From Gonapodya prolifera JEL478 (lineage: Eukaryota; Monoblepharomycota; Monoblepharidomycetes; Monoblepharidales; Gonapodyaceae): a stretch of DNA of 64,000 nt. Position numbers and translations under genes: made by a program. How positions within the stretch are numbered: position 1 is the first letter of the stretch; the number at the start of each line of letters is the position of its first letter. The notes below the pieces were generated by a model. That model was given only the letters and a program-made list of their open reading frames with translations, did not search any database and was not told the DNA's origin. This document shows, piece by piece, positions 9,556 through 21,667 of this stretch. Location of the stretch: the NCBI GenBank assembly GCA_001574975.1, contig KQ965804.1, positions 124,353 to 188,352 on the forward strand, read 5' to 3'.

Positions 9556-12500
9556 CTAATTTATTACAGTGTCATTAAAAAATTCATGGCCCACAACTTC
9601 CTCTGCACTGGGTCTGTTGCCCGGGTCTCGCTGCAACATCCAGTTGAGAAGCTCAAACGCCTGCTCCGACACCTGATAAGGAAATCGTAGCTCTTTCGAG
9701 GTGATTTCGGCAACGTCGCGGAAGGGGTTCTCGGAAAATAGGAGGATGTGGAAAAGAATACCCAGAGCCCATATGTCCTGTTCTGGACCGCGATACGTGT
9801 TGCCTTCTAAGACTGTTGGAGACATAATGTCAAGTGTTGTTTGGGATGCGTAAGTCTGTGGAGACGGCAGATCCTTTACCTTCCGGAGAGGCATAATCAA
9901 GAGTCCCGCAAAAAGTGGTAAAGTTCACTCCTGGTCCATAGAATGCCGCAGAGCCAAAATCAACAATTGTAACATCAAGGTTGTCTGATACAATCACGTT
10001 TTCATCCTGAGAAAAATGCAAGATGTACAAGCAACGTTGGCGAATTCGACTTCAGGCTTGAAACTACTTCGGTTGAGTGCTGCTCATACCTTGATATCTC
10101 TATGCACAATACCCTTCGCGTGAAGGTATGCGACCCCTTCTACGACCTGTTTGAAGATATGACGTACAATCCCTTCAGGTATTCGATGACTACCCTTTCC
10201 AAGGTACATCTCGACATAGTCAAACAGATCCGCGGAACCAAGACATGGCATGACGACATAGAAGTACTTTTCATCGGCAAAAAAATCTACCAGATGCGCG
10301 ACGTATGCAGAGCGCTGAGGATCTTTGCGTATCTTATCCAGCACAACAATCTCAATTGGGACCTTGCCCAGCTCGGGATCACTTGAGTACCTCGAAGCGG
10401 CGATCGAAGAGCGATGACAGTGCTTGATCACGTAAGGTGTTCGTGACGGGTCGCTTTTCAGGTAAGCCTTGCGGACAAATCCAAATGCCCCCGGTGCACC
10501 CATGCGGGGTCCCACAACGTATTTGGCGAGTCCTCTCGCAACAACGTTTTCATTCTCATTGTCAAGTTTGCGTGGAGGCAATTTCTTCATTGTGATCTCG
10601 GAATCCGACATCAGATTTTCAGGAGAAGGCTTGTGGAAACTCGATGCTGCTTCTCTGCCAAGATTGGCACTAGGCAATATTGAACCTTCGCTCCTTGAGC
10701 CCCCGGCCACTTTCATTCCCGACAAGAATCCACCACCAGGTGCTCCGTTATCAATTCCATCAGGGACCGCAGCCACGGTTGCAGAGTCTACTACCGTTAG
10801 CCCCACCGATTGCGAATCATCACTCGATCTCCCCATTTCCCCGTATGGCAGCTTTCTATGCAATTCCTCTTCACCCGTCCGCATCATTGATGCCGACATA
10901 CTCGCCACCTCTCTGAGTGCAGTAGTACCAGTCATCCTCTCAACTGTATCATCATTGTGTTCCTCTAAAAGGACCCCTGGGTCAAATGCCACTGATTTCC
11001 ACAGTCCAACTCCCGGGCGAGCACGGTGAGATGCGTCCGTCATTGTACACACACTCTTGGAAAGGTTGCCCGCTGACGGAATACTCCTGCGATGGTACGC
11101 GATCCATACTGCAAGCACATCTCCACCTTTGTCTCGCAGACGGCGGACTTGAACGGAGACTGAGAGATGGGTGCCATCACGATGTATTGCGGTCGTGGGA
11201 ATTGCCGGGGAAATTGGGGAAAGTGGTCCGGCAGAAAGTCCGGCCGATGAAGCAGATGCCGGCGAACCAGTCGAAACCGTTGGAGAAGGAGAAAGGAGAG
11301 ATGTTATGGCAGGCAGAACGCGCTCCACGGGGATGCCTTCAGCAAGATGATGACCCGAATACCCCAACATGTACTTCGCAACACTATGGTTGCATTTGCT
11401 GATGATGCCTAAAGAGGGCTGTTCGGCAGCAAATGATGACGATCCCGCCGACAAGTCAGGTCGAACCACGAGCAATCCTGCAACATAAGGAAGTGCATGC
11501 AATCTCAGCACAAGCATTCCTCCGTCCTGCTCTTCATCGTTCTCCCCAATCTCGTCTTCTCCTCTTTCGTCATCGTCCATTTCACCGCCACCCTTGGACA
11601 ATACTTTCAGCACGCAGGGTACACCAGCGCCCCCTGCATCCACTGCGCAGAAATACTTTTCCTTCATCACTCTGCCCATGCTATCCTCGAGCCAAGACCC
11701 TCCAGGTGTGCCACCTTCGGGACGCAATGATGGCACGACATCCCATAGTTGGTATCCTGACAGTGCAGATGCGGACATGCCAAAAAGATCCCGCGCAGAG
11801 GAGGTAGCAGAAATGATGCAACCCTGGCGGAAGAGAACAAAAGTAGTCCACCTTACACTTGAAGACGGTACAACCCCCTCAACCACTTACGTCGGTTCTG
11901 ATTCTCACAGCACATTCCAGCTCGTCCACCGGTTGAATCAGCCAGACCAATACAACTCGCGAGTCTTTATCCTCCCGGGTATCGGGAGGCTTTTGCCCTT
12001 TGCGCACCACCTCCTTGACCCATAAACTGGCGGCCGCCGTGGTACCATTAACGCGCTGCACTCGGATGACCTTGCCATTGCACCGCACACCGCCCGCACT
12101 GTGGGCCCGACTTTGTTCAGTAGTCTGGAGGATCCGCTGGGCGCCCAGGATGAAACGATCCACGCGGGCGCCAATGGACTCCTCTGGGTCGGCGCCAAAG
12201 AGAGAGCGGAAGACAGAAGGATGGGCTACAGTTAAGACCTCCCCCATGAGACTGGTGGTAAGCGCTGTAGAATTGGAGGTGGCATGCAACGTGGGTGTGT
12301 GCAATGGTGCTTTGGATAATAGGAAATCCGGAGATTGTTGTAATGCTGACCCTAAGGGTGGTGATGGGAGAGAGGATGGTGTTGAAATGAAGGGCGATTG
12401 GACAGGTTGCTTGGAAGGTGATTCCAATGGAGATCCTAGGATGCCCAAATGCGAGGATGCCTGACCTCCATGGACTGGAGGCGATGGCAAGGGCGATGGC

Positions 12501-14261
12501 ACTGGCGACTGCTGCGTGTGCGAGGAAGACGTCGAATTCATGAATGATGCGTTCAGGGCCGCCCGGATGGCGAGTGGGGCCGGTCGTGTCTTTTTGGATG
12601 TAGATGCAGGCCCGTTTTGCAGACCGGGAAATGCACTTGGGAGGGGAGCTGGGAGACGGCCTCCTGACCACGCTGCTTGCATGGAATCAATGGAATCCAC
12701 AGACGCGTGCGAATTGGCACTGGCTACATTGTTATAGGATGAGAGGGGGAGAGCAAAAGCGGAGGAGGAAGGCGCAAAGAGTGATGGTGAGGGTGAAGGG
12801 AAGGATGGCGAGCCCGGAATGGAAGATATACTGGCCGATGGATTGGAAAAAGAGTCTGTTGATAGTGTTGGGGATTGAGGTGGTAGACCTTGCGTGGAGG
12901 CATTTAATGTGAGAGGAGCGGGGGTATCGGATGATAGATCACCCAGGCATGACGTCGTGCGAAGGGCCGATGGCTCCGATGTTCCCCAGGAGAGGGTGCT
13001 TGTGACGCTGGAAGAGGCGGTGATTGATGTTACGATAGGGAACGTTGAAATGTCTTGAATACCCCCGATACGGGAGGACAGTTTGGGTACGGTAGGAACA
13101 CTAGAGTCTTGTTGGGTGTGCAAGGACGGGAGTGCAGATGTGAAGTGGAGAGGGCCCGAGCCAGAGCATGGTCCCGGCGTGGAAGATGATGCAAGCGACG
13201 TGTGGTGGATGGTAAGGGCGTCTTCGGAAGAGGGACGAAAGACTGGCGCTGTTGGAAGAGATCCGAATACGATCATTGTGTGCACGTGGATGTTCATACC
13301 CAGCTGAACTGCACGCACCATCTTTGTCGATAAATTGACCGCGTATTCCAAAACCATCGGGCCTAAGTGACACATCTGTGTCTACAGTTGGCGCAACACG
13401 GGGCACCGAACGGGCAGCAAGGACCCTCGACGACGAAAGCCACAGTCGTTCCTCGGTTGCAGAGTCCGGTCTCCGCGCCCAAGCTCCGGAGGCGGTGCTG
13501 AGTGAGTGATGCGCCTGGGTCCGCGAAGGCCGCTTTGCTGGCGCAAGAGACGAAGGAGAGAAGGAGACGGAGAGGGGAGACAATGAGAAGGCGTCAAGTG
13601 GGGACGTTGGGGAGTTGGAGGTGAGCGAAGCTGGGGAAGTGGACGATAGATCCACGAGTGCCATAGATGGGGCCAGCCGCGCCGATGGTGGCGGAGCTCG
13701 GTGCAAATGGAGTGTCCGTCGCATGGCAGTGTTCATGGGGGCAACTCCACCCCGATTACATTCCCCGTCTTCGGTCCCGACCGCCTCCGCCTCTTCATCC
13801 TCCCGGATAAATGGCAGAGCCGAATCAAAAATTGTATCAAAGGCGTCCACGGAATCGAACTTTGGACCACCCGCGGGTGTTGCCGGGCGCAAAGTACCGT
13901 GGGGTGAAACGACCGACTCGGTCGAAGCAGAAGAGCCCGATGCCTCCCACTGCTCGTTTGACTCGTATTCATTTCTATCTCTGTTTTTCTTCCCGAGTTT
14001 TGACGCATCGCCGCCTTTGTGAAGAAATGCAATCTCCAGTGCATCGTCACTAGCGGCCGACAATCCCCGAGGCAGTGCAGGCAAGTCAGCATCATCGAAG
14101 CTTGCCCTCTTTGCATCAGACTTTCCTAAGTCCCCATCTTCGGCTGACGTCCCTCCGTGTGGTCTGGGCAGGGAGATCGACACCTGTCCAACCTCGCCTC
14201 TGTCCCCAATGCTCCCAACGCCGCTCTTAGCTAGTTTGGGAGCATCATCCGCAACGTTCAT
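9556..14261 (-). CDS. PAS-domain serine/threonine kinase
   Basis: Predicted 1,472 residues from five exons (14261-13319, 13248-11891, 11823-10090, 10006-9880, 9812-9556), whose phases all join. The first 750 residues are Ser/Pro-rich and disordered. A PAS-like segment begins near residue 768 (GCIISATSSARDLFG, then GYQLWDVVP), with a second possible one about 190 residues later (SKCNHSVAKYMLGYSG). The kinase domain fills the C-terminus: glycine loop GAPGAFGFV, VIKH lysine, HRDIKDENV, VDFGSA, and CGTLDYASPEVLEG followed by YRGPEQDIWALGILF. The YRGPE and ENPF segments are characteristic of PAS kinase (PASK in animals, Psk1/Psk2 in yeast), a nutrient-sensing kinase that adjusts glycogen and lipid metabolism. 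All catalytic residues are present. It converges on the fusion gene. Confidence 0.88.
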
Positions 14262-15060
14262 CGTGCGATCGCTGCGATCGCTGCTTGTGGGAATGTCACC
14301 GGGTCAAAGAGAGCTTGACGCCTGGAGAAGACCAATGAACTCACCGATCATTTTCTGCTGACAAGATCGACACTCCCTAATCTTATAATGCTTTCCCGCA
14401 GAAGGGGAGGGCGAAGGGCGCGAAATCAAGGGAAGAACGCCGTTCGGGTGTCGCTCACAACCATTCTCGACATGAGGACAGAAAGAGGTTATTACATGAC
14501 TTCTAACCATGTTCGAATCATGTTCGGATTATTTGTAGCACCTTTTCATTAATTAATTCTTCTGGATCCCACATGAAAGCTTCGGTGGGGGTGGTTGGAG
14601 TGGTCTTCGAGTTTTCTTTCTACTGTGGAAACGATTTCGCCTCCTCTCGGCCGACATACATGAAGAACAAGCTAGGACATGCTAGCCAAGAGCAACACTG
14701 TATGAAAACGACTGTTGATGGTGACAGCTTTTGGAAAGGAAAGCCAATTTTGCCCGTTATGTGCGAACAAACAAGTCCCAAGCCGCAATTTTAACGGATA
14801 GTGTCATATCTCCCCTTGAGAAGAGAGAGATGTTCCTAATCATTCTCTCGATTACTCATAGTGGGCTCAGCGATGGTTTCGAAGTTGCGTCACAATAATG
14901 TACCTGTCCGTCGTAAGTGCGCCTCCGCCATCCACCAATCGCACCAGAATTCCCCATTTGATTCCGATAATTTAATAAAACACTACTCTGCTTTCAATTA
15001 TAGCATTCACTCGCAGAAACTTCTGCTTTCCCATCGCTACTCCGCTGCATTAGCAATAAT
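14262..15060. promoter_or_regulatory. Divergent upstream region with one doubtful small ORF
   Basis: About 800 bases lie between the 5' ends of the PAS kinase and the TauD-like gene. A minus-strand frame at 14510-14304 (68 residues, with four Cys) could be a small gene or upstream ORF, but nothing else supports it. An in-frame ATG at 14861 could lengthen the dioxygenase. The stretch around 14960-15010 is AT-rich. I call it mainly promoter. Confidence 0.35.
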
Positions 15061-16621
15061 GACTGCCGCCACCGACGTCAATGCACCCTCGACAGCTGTG
15101 GAGGTGAAGCCCTCCATTGAAGCCCTCAAGGTAGCTTCCAAGGCTGCTGTACCTATTTCGACGGACAAACCGCGCAATCGAGCCCGGCCCGTCGCTACGA
15201 GGAGCAATCCGCTGCGCTCAGCGACCTGGCGTCTCCCGACATCGAAGAAAAAGTCTTCCCACAATACATTCCTGCGGAGTACCCTCCAATTCCCGTCCTG
15301 GAAGTTGTTGATCGTGGGTGCCCGTTGATTATTTTGTCCATCTTCTCACATTTCTCACACAATCTTCTACACAATCATGATCTTCAACAGGCGGTCTCAG
15401 AGCCGACCCCAAAAAGCGATCCTTGCTATCTGCTGCCACCAAAGTCATCCACCTCACGCCGACCATCGGCACGGAGCTGCACGGTCTTCAACTCAACAAG
15501 CTCACCGACCAGCAAAAAGATGAGCTTGCCCTGCTCGCCGCCGAACGTGGCGTCGTGTTTTTCCGAGACCAGGACATCTCGGTGAAGGAACAGCTCGATC
15601 TGGGCCGCTATTATGGACCCTTGCACTTCCATCCCACGACGGGAGCGCCAAAGGACCACCCCGAGGTGCACGTCGTGTACGCCGACAAGAAGTAAGTCCG
15701 TTAATGCGATCACACTTCTGAAGGTCGACCACCAATGTAACGCCCGGCCCGCTCCCTTAGCTCTGGTGACCTATTCGCCTCGAACCACACCCGTCAATGG
15801 CCCTGGCACACTGATGTCTCGTACAGCGCCAGCCGCCGGGTCTGACCTCCCTCAGCAGGTCACGGTGCCCCACGTCGGGGGGGACACGCTGTGGGTCAAC
15901 ACCTATCAGGCCTACGAGACCCTTTCTGTGGAGCACAAGGAGTTGATCGAGGGCAGGTTCGCGGTACACAGCGCAAAGGTAGGTTGCGGTTTTCATCGGC
16001 AATGGGGTCTGAACAGATCTCTGACCGTTTCCAACCTCCCCAACCGTTATTTTGTGGCCGTGCAGGAGCAAGCAGACAACGGCATCAAAGCCGGCCATCC
16101 GCTCAAACGCGCTCCCGTCGACCATGAGCACCCCATCGTGCGGACGCACCCAGTGACGGGATGGAAGGCGCTGAATGTGAACCCCATATTCACGCGCCGG
16201 ATTGTAGGACTGCCCAAAGACGTGTCTGGTGAGCCTTGCTGGACAAAGGCTTGCTGGTGTGCTAGTGGCTGAGGTGTTTTCGCAATACAAAGACCGTGTC
16301 CTCCAGTTTTTGTACGACCACATCTCGAACGGGGAGGACTTCAAAGTCCGCCTGAACTGGAAAAAGAACACCGTGGCTGTGTGGGACAACCGCAACGTGA
16401 GTACCGACCACGCTCTTCTCTCTGTCATGGTTCCTAGACCTCTTACTTTCACCTCCCTCAACAAGACAATCCACTACGCCATCACGGATTACTACCCCGC
16501 CCGCCGGCATGGCGTGCGCGTAACCCCACACGCCGAGGCGCCATTCTATGACCCACAGAGCAAGGGACAGTTCGAGGATGTCGTGGCGCGGGGGTACAAG
16601 GGCGGGGCTCTTGGGGTATGA
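15061..16621 (+). CDS. TauD/TfdA-type 2-oxoglutarate dioxygenase
   Basis: The gene resembles fungal sulfonate/taurine dioxygenases (Jlp1 type), Fe(II)/2-oxoglutarate enzymes that release sulfite from alkyl sulfonates. Visible motifs are LTPTIGTELHGLQL, ERGVVFFRDQD, FHPTTGAPKDHPEVH, the metal ligands in WHTDVSY and IHYAITDYYPARR, VGGDTLWVNTYQAYE, and the 2-oxoglutarate-binding Arg in ARRHGVR. At least four introns join well, including 15691-15758 and those near 15979, 16229 and 16397. Two frame changes have no convincing intron: one between the first 40 residues and RRYEEQSAAL (about 15180), and one just after WHTDVSY (about 15828), where one extra base would explain it. The gene is therefore either decayed or carries base-call errors. 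It converges on DGAT2. The symbol is withheld because the substrate cannot be told from sequence. Confidence 0.75.
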
Positions 16622-16728
16622 GGTGTGCCGACCGTGTGAGGCGCGGTGGCGGTGCGGGGACTGGGTTTTATGAAACGACTTGACATGTATTTAAATACGA
16701 ACGAGGTAAAAGGACAAAGACAAAGACG

Positions 16729-18304
16729 TCATCCCACAATCACCAAATCCTCCTTCCGGTCCGCGTCGAACACGTCCTTGTACGTGTTGTACAGGGATAC
16801 CAGGCTGTCGACGTACCGCGCGTGCCACGCCGACACGTCGGCGGACGTGGGGGACGGGATGTGTGGAAGTTGGAGGGGTTGCCCAACTGGAGAACCCAAG
16901 GGGTGCGGTGAGTTGCAAGACATTCACCTCGCGCTCTGCCCATCAAAGGCCACTGCACGCTGACGCAGCACTCACCAACAACACGCACGGGCACCTCCCT
17001 AAACGCCCACCCGAACGGCCAGGGATCGTCCCCGCTTGTGCTGAGAAAAAGCGGCACCCAGCTGAAGCGTTTGCGGAACCAGGCGTAGAATTTTTCAAGC
17101 CAAGGAGGTGTGTTTACGTAGAGGAGGGAGGTTTCGCCGAAGGCATAAACGGGGACCAGGGGGGTGCTAGTGCGGGAAAGGAGGTGGATGAGAAGAGAAA
17201 GAGAAAAAGGGAAGAGGGGGGGAATAATCACCCTGTCTCAAGGGCGAGACGGACAAAACCGTGGCGCTTCGCAAGTACGAGGCGGTTTGTACCTGGCGCG
17301 GCGTGCTGTGCTGTACAGCGTTGCGCCGCGTGATGGCACCGTGTGTCAGTGAGTGGGCCTTCAGCGACAAAAAGGCCAAGATACCTACTCACATTCTTCT
17401 GCGCCACCGACAATGAGACAAGCTACGTTTCCCGCGCGACCGTCACTGGAGCGGATGATGTGGTGCAGAGATGCACGTTCGGCGGTGATGAAGCCGCGAA
17501 GGAGCAGCCATTCACGCGAAAATGGGATTATGAACTGCGCAAGCGGATAGTCTGTCGTCCTCGGAAGAAGTCAAACCCAATAGGTTCCAAGGTGACCACG
17601 TACATTGCCAGATATGGTTGCGACAAAGGTCCGCAACCCATTGAGTACCGTTTCAGGACTTCCGAAATGGGCGTCTGGATGTGTTGTTGCCATTTTATCC
17701 CTCTGGCGCTCCCACAGATTGCCCTTCCCCGGTTTGGGCTCCGTGTCCTGGGTCAAGGCACACCAGAAACTGTATCTAAAACAATTTTAGATTGTGGAGA
17801 TGCAAAAATTACATGAAGAAAGTTTAGAGATTATATAGCGGTAGAGTATGGAGCTACTCACCCAATGACACCGTGGGGATGGCAAGCAAAGAGGTAGTTC
17901 CTATCTGCAGGCAAAGTAGGGCCATTCCGAACAATTACAACGTCATTGTACCGGACGAGCCACCTGCTCCACGATCCGTTTCGTGCCCATTGAGCTGGAC
18001 GGCCGCCAGCACGGGGCGCGTCGTCTATGAAAATCCAGACCACGTAGAAGAGAAGGAGGGGAAGAAAAACGCGGGAGGAAAAGGCGAGAGCAAGGAAGAT
18101 GATGAATCCTCCGGGGAGCAGCAGGACCGAATAGGTGAGCACGGCGAGACCGAGCAGATGCGCGCGATCGAAGAACGCGCGGCGGAGAGCGGGCTGCGAT
18201 GGATCGGTGGTCATTGGTCCCGGACGGATGGCGACTTGGGGCGCTGTGGGTGAGTCCGGTAAAATTTCACAGACTTTGGACATCATCTGACTCGTGAGAT
18301 TCAT
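16729..18304 (-). CDS. Diacylglycerol O-acyltransferase 2 (DGAT2 family)
   Basis: The family makes triacylglycerol from diacylglycerol and acyl-CoA at the endoplasmic reticulum and lipid droplets. The first exon (18304-17862) holds two hydrophobic segments (around LLGLAVLTYSVLLLPGGF and ALAFSSRVFLPLLLFYVVW) and ends in the family hallmark FACHPHG. Later exons give REWLLLRGFITAERASLHH, VACLIVGGAEE, RRGFVRLALETGAPLVPVYAFGE, GDDPWPFGWAF and VRVVGE. The last exon gives ARYVDSLVSLYNTYKDVF and a short tail. All diagnostic blocks occur in the usual order and spacing. I did not fix every intron boundary. Monoacylglycerol acyltransferases and wax synthases of the same family are alternatives. It lies 166 bases from the divergent seven-helix gene. 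Confidence 0.85.
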
Positions 18305-18470
18305 GTACTTCCTTCTTTCATTTGCATCAGACTAGGCAGCCATTTGCCAAGCTGCGCTACATCAGGGACTCCAACGAAAATGAAAGGACGAGGAGAAGGG
18401 CAGCACGCCGATCTGGCGAAGTCTCTGTTAAAGTTGCGATGTATCACATCACAGTGAGGCATCGCATTTC

Positions 18471-19910
18471 ATGGACCTCGATGACCCGAAATACCGGCAG
18501 TCGCTGCGGGCCATCCCGATCGCACTCTCTGTCTTCCTCGACTGTTGCGTCGTCGGGTTCATGTTGATCACTTCTCGGTGAGGGACTCCCGTCTGCATCG
18601 CTATGCGGAGAATTGGGATTGAGGCACTATCCCCGTGGTAAACTCACATCCAGACTCGGCGCTCAGGTCTTCTCGGTCGTCCTAACACGTCTTTTTGGCT
18701 TGCTCATCATGTTCGACGTCGCTTCGCAAATGGCTTTGCTGTGGATCGAACATCCGGACAAATCATTCACATGCAGGTACGGCATGCGAGCAGAACAGGT
18801 CCGCCTTCACCGATCTGCAAAGGAGGGGGTATTGGGTGGGCACGAACCTTTTGCCCAACCTGGATAAGAAGTGAATCTCCGAACTGCACCTAACGTCCCA
18901 CCCTACCACCAGAATAAACTCTTTCTTTCTATACGGCGGCTTTACAGGCGAGTTCGCATCCAGCGCCTGCATCGCCTACATCATACTCCACGTGGTCGGA
19001 TTTCCCGGCAAAACAATGTCCAGTCGTGAAGAGGTCACCGTCCAAGTCCTTCCCGTCGCGGTGTTCTTCATTTCATCGCTCACGAGTTTGGCTGGGTGAG
19101 TGATGTAGCCCTCTCCTTTTCTTTTTCACACACACACTACAACATTGCACCCAACCGCCTCCCCATCTAACAGCGTCAGCTACTACAACTTCAACGAAGA
19201 GTGTTGGTTTCACGATCCCTCTGGTATCGTCTTTTACATCATCGGGAGCGTGCTCGCGCTTGCCATCGTCTCCAACATCTTCCTCGTCCTCGTCCTCGCC
19301 GTGCGCCTTTCTGTGGCTCGGAGGGAGATCTCGGGGTCGAACTTGAACAGGCACAGTAAAGCGGGTCAGGGTCTAAAAGTGACGGAGTTCATGGGCAAGC
19401 TCAGTGCTAGGATGGCAATTTAGTGAGTCATTGCGTAGGCGCGCCCGGCTCCTGTCTTCGCCATGCTCCAACCGCACTGCTCGCATCAGTCCGTTTTCCG
19501 TCACGGTGTTTGGAGTAGGGGGCTTCGTTGGGTACGCTGTATTCGGCAACAGCGGACTTGCGCACTTGTTACGAGGTACGTCCCTCCTCGTTCGTTCCCA
19601 ACAACATGGACGAATCGTGGAGCCGGGCGCACCACAATTGCAACCACCACCTTCATCTCACAAACCTCGCCAACCTCACCGCAGGCTGCCTCCTAGCCCT
19701 GACCGGTGTTGTCAACTCGCTCGCTTTCTTCCTCTTGGACCCCTCTGCGGGTACAATGGCGCGGCAAGCCCTCTCTGTCTCCCCCGACTCCTTGAACCGC
19801 CTTGTACCGCTCAAACGGCTCCTGATGTGGATGGCGGGCGTGTCGGCGAGTGATGTGTCCATGCCCACGAGTAGTGAAGCGAGCAGAGTACCACCCTCTT
19901 CGATGTCGTA
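18471..19910 (+). CDS. Seven-helix receptor-like membrane protein
   Basis: Exons join to a protein with seven hydrophobic segments, starting at MDLDDPKYRQ: AIPIALSVFLDCCVVGFMLI; VVLTRLFGLLIMFDVASQMA; FTGEFASSACIAYIILHVVG; VLPVAVFFISSLTSLAG; IIGSVLALAIVSNIFLVLVL; VFGVGGFVGYAVFG; and LTAGCLLALTGVVNSLAFFL. A conserved-looking CWF sits before helix 5, and a basic loop (VARREISGSNLNRHSK) precedes helix 6. This layout and the NSLAFF end of helix 7 recall cAMP-receptor-like and Git3-like GPCRs. That assignment is inference from topology, with no decisive motif. The C-terminal tail is short, Ser-rich and acidic-poor. Introns lie near 18579, 18776, 19095, 19422 and 19575. The ligand is unknown. Confidence 0.65.
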
Positions 19911-20004
19911 GTGTGGGTTTGATCTCGTGTGAATATTTTTTTTTATCTACATATGTGTTGTTTTTCCACGTTTTGATAAAGAAAATGGCAAATGGCGAAC
20001 ATAA

Positions 20005-20023
20005 CCCCCCCCCCCCCCCCCCC
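20005..20023 (+). repeat. Poly-C tract, 19 bases
   Basis: An uninterrupted run of cytosines in the short gap between the convergent seven-helix gene and threonine deaminase genes. It is a smaller cousin of the 71-base C tract inside the deaminase gene 1.6 kb away. Its length may be imprecise in the assembly. Confidence 0.9.
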
Positions 20024-20102
20024 AAATGCCCCGGTTTGCAATAGCAAATTCAATGTTCGAATACAAACTCATACTTACTCACACCATCACGCTTCCACAC
20101 CA

Positions 20103-21594
20103 CTAAGTCTTCCCAAAGAACGTCTTAAACGCCACATTCTCCGTCTCATCCACCCCTACAAACGCAGCACAAATCAGCAACCGCCTCACGACCCACACGG
20201 AACCACACTCACAATCGTACCCCTTCTGCCCCATCTCCTCCAAAAACGTCCTCCACACCGCCTGCGGCTCGTCCTCCGGGGGCACGGAGAACGCCACGAG
20301 GAGCCGACCAGTGTCACCTCCCGTGTTGCGGTACTGCAGCATGGTGATTTCAAACCGGTAGAAGACCAGACCCATCAGGTCAAACAGTCCACCAGGGCGC
20401 TCGGCGAAGCGGATGCGCAGGACGCGTTCGTGCGGCACTTGCGCTTGTCGCGTGCCGCCGAAAACGCGGAGATGGTCTTTGGCGAACTGAATGTGGTGTT
20501 TGAGGCAACAAGGTGGGGGTAATTGACGGTCTTTAAAGCACAGTGTTGCGGTGACCCTGGAGACACCACACAACTCACGTCATTATCCGACAAATCCACC
20601 AACTCATAGCACAGCTTCGTCGCTCTAATTGCTTTCATAACCTGCGCGATCTCTGGGTTTGGTTTCTCTGGCCAATTCGTGCCGTCATCAGCCAACCACC
20701 CTTTTCTGCACATGTGGGGTTCCTTCGCTCACCTGGACTCGGCGTCACTTGGAACGCCATGAAGGCCGTCTGCGCAAGGCGAGCGGCCGCATGTAAGACA
20801 AGAGATCACCTGTAACGAACCCCGCCGCCGCAGTAGAACTCACGCACTCCTTGGCGTCCTCCGACTCCTTGCGGTACGTGATCTCCGTCACGGCGTGCGG
20901 TACAATGGCTTTGTACAGCTCCAGGACTCTGGGGGGGGTTGGCGGGGTTCTCTTGGTGAGCCGACTGCCGCGCGCAACCCAACCGATAAACAAGCCACTC
21001 ACGTGCCCCTGTATTCCGGAATCTTGACGCCCAGCAGGGCCTCGTTACCCTGCCCCAAGTTTGCGCGGTCCGCGATGTACTTGAGCCGGTCAAAGTTCTT
21101 TTTCACCAAGTGGGTGAGCACGCGTACGAGTCTCCCGGCGGTCATCAAGAGGTACGCACCACATTCGCGCCCGACAAGATGGCCACAAACACGCCGTCCT
21201 TGACTATCACCCACACACAAAGACACCATTGATACTCGTCAGTCACAGTCACCACCATCCCCCCCCCCGCCCCCCGGGCTCAGAACGCACTCTGCGGGTT
21301 CCCCTGGACGTACTTCTTCCACCCCGCGACGCCCAGAGCACCGCTGGGCTCGACGACGCCGCGAGTGTCCTCGAAAATGTCCTTGATGGCGGCGCAAATC
21401 TCGTCGTTGTCGACCGTAACAAAGTCGTCGACGTACTGGAGTGGGCGGCGGGTCGGTTAATTTCTGCTTCGTTTGGTGGTATCACACGTCATCACTCTTG
21501 GCCCTTCCACCTTGTTCTCTACCCGCCCACCCGTCCGCCTTGTTCTCAACCACTCCCACCTCCACCTCCAATCACCCACCGCCACGCACTACCC

Positions 21595-21667
<73 letters not shown>

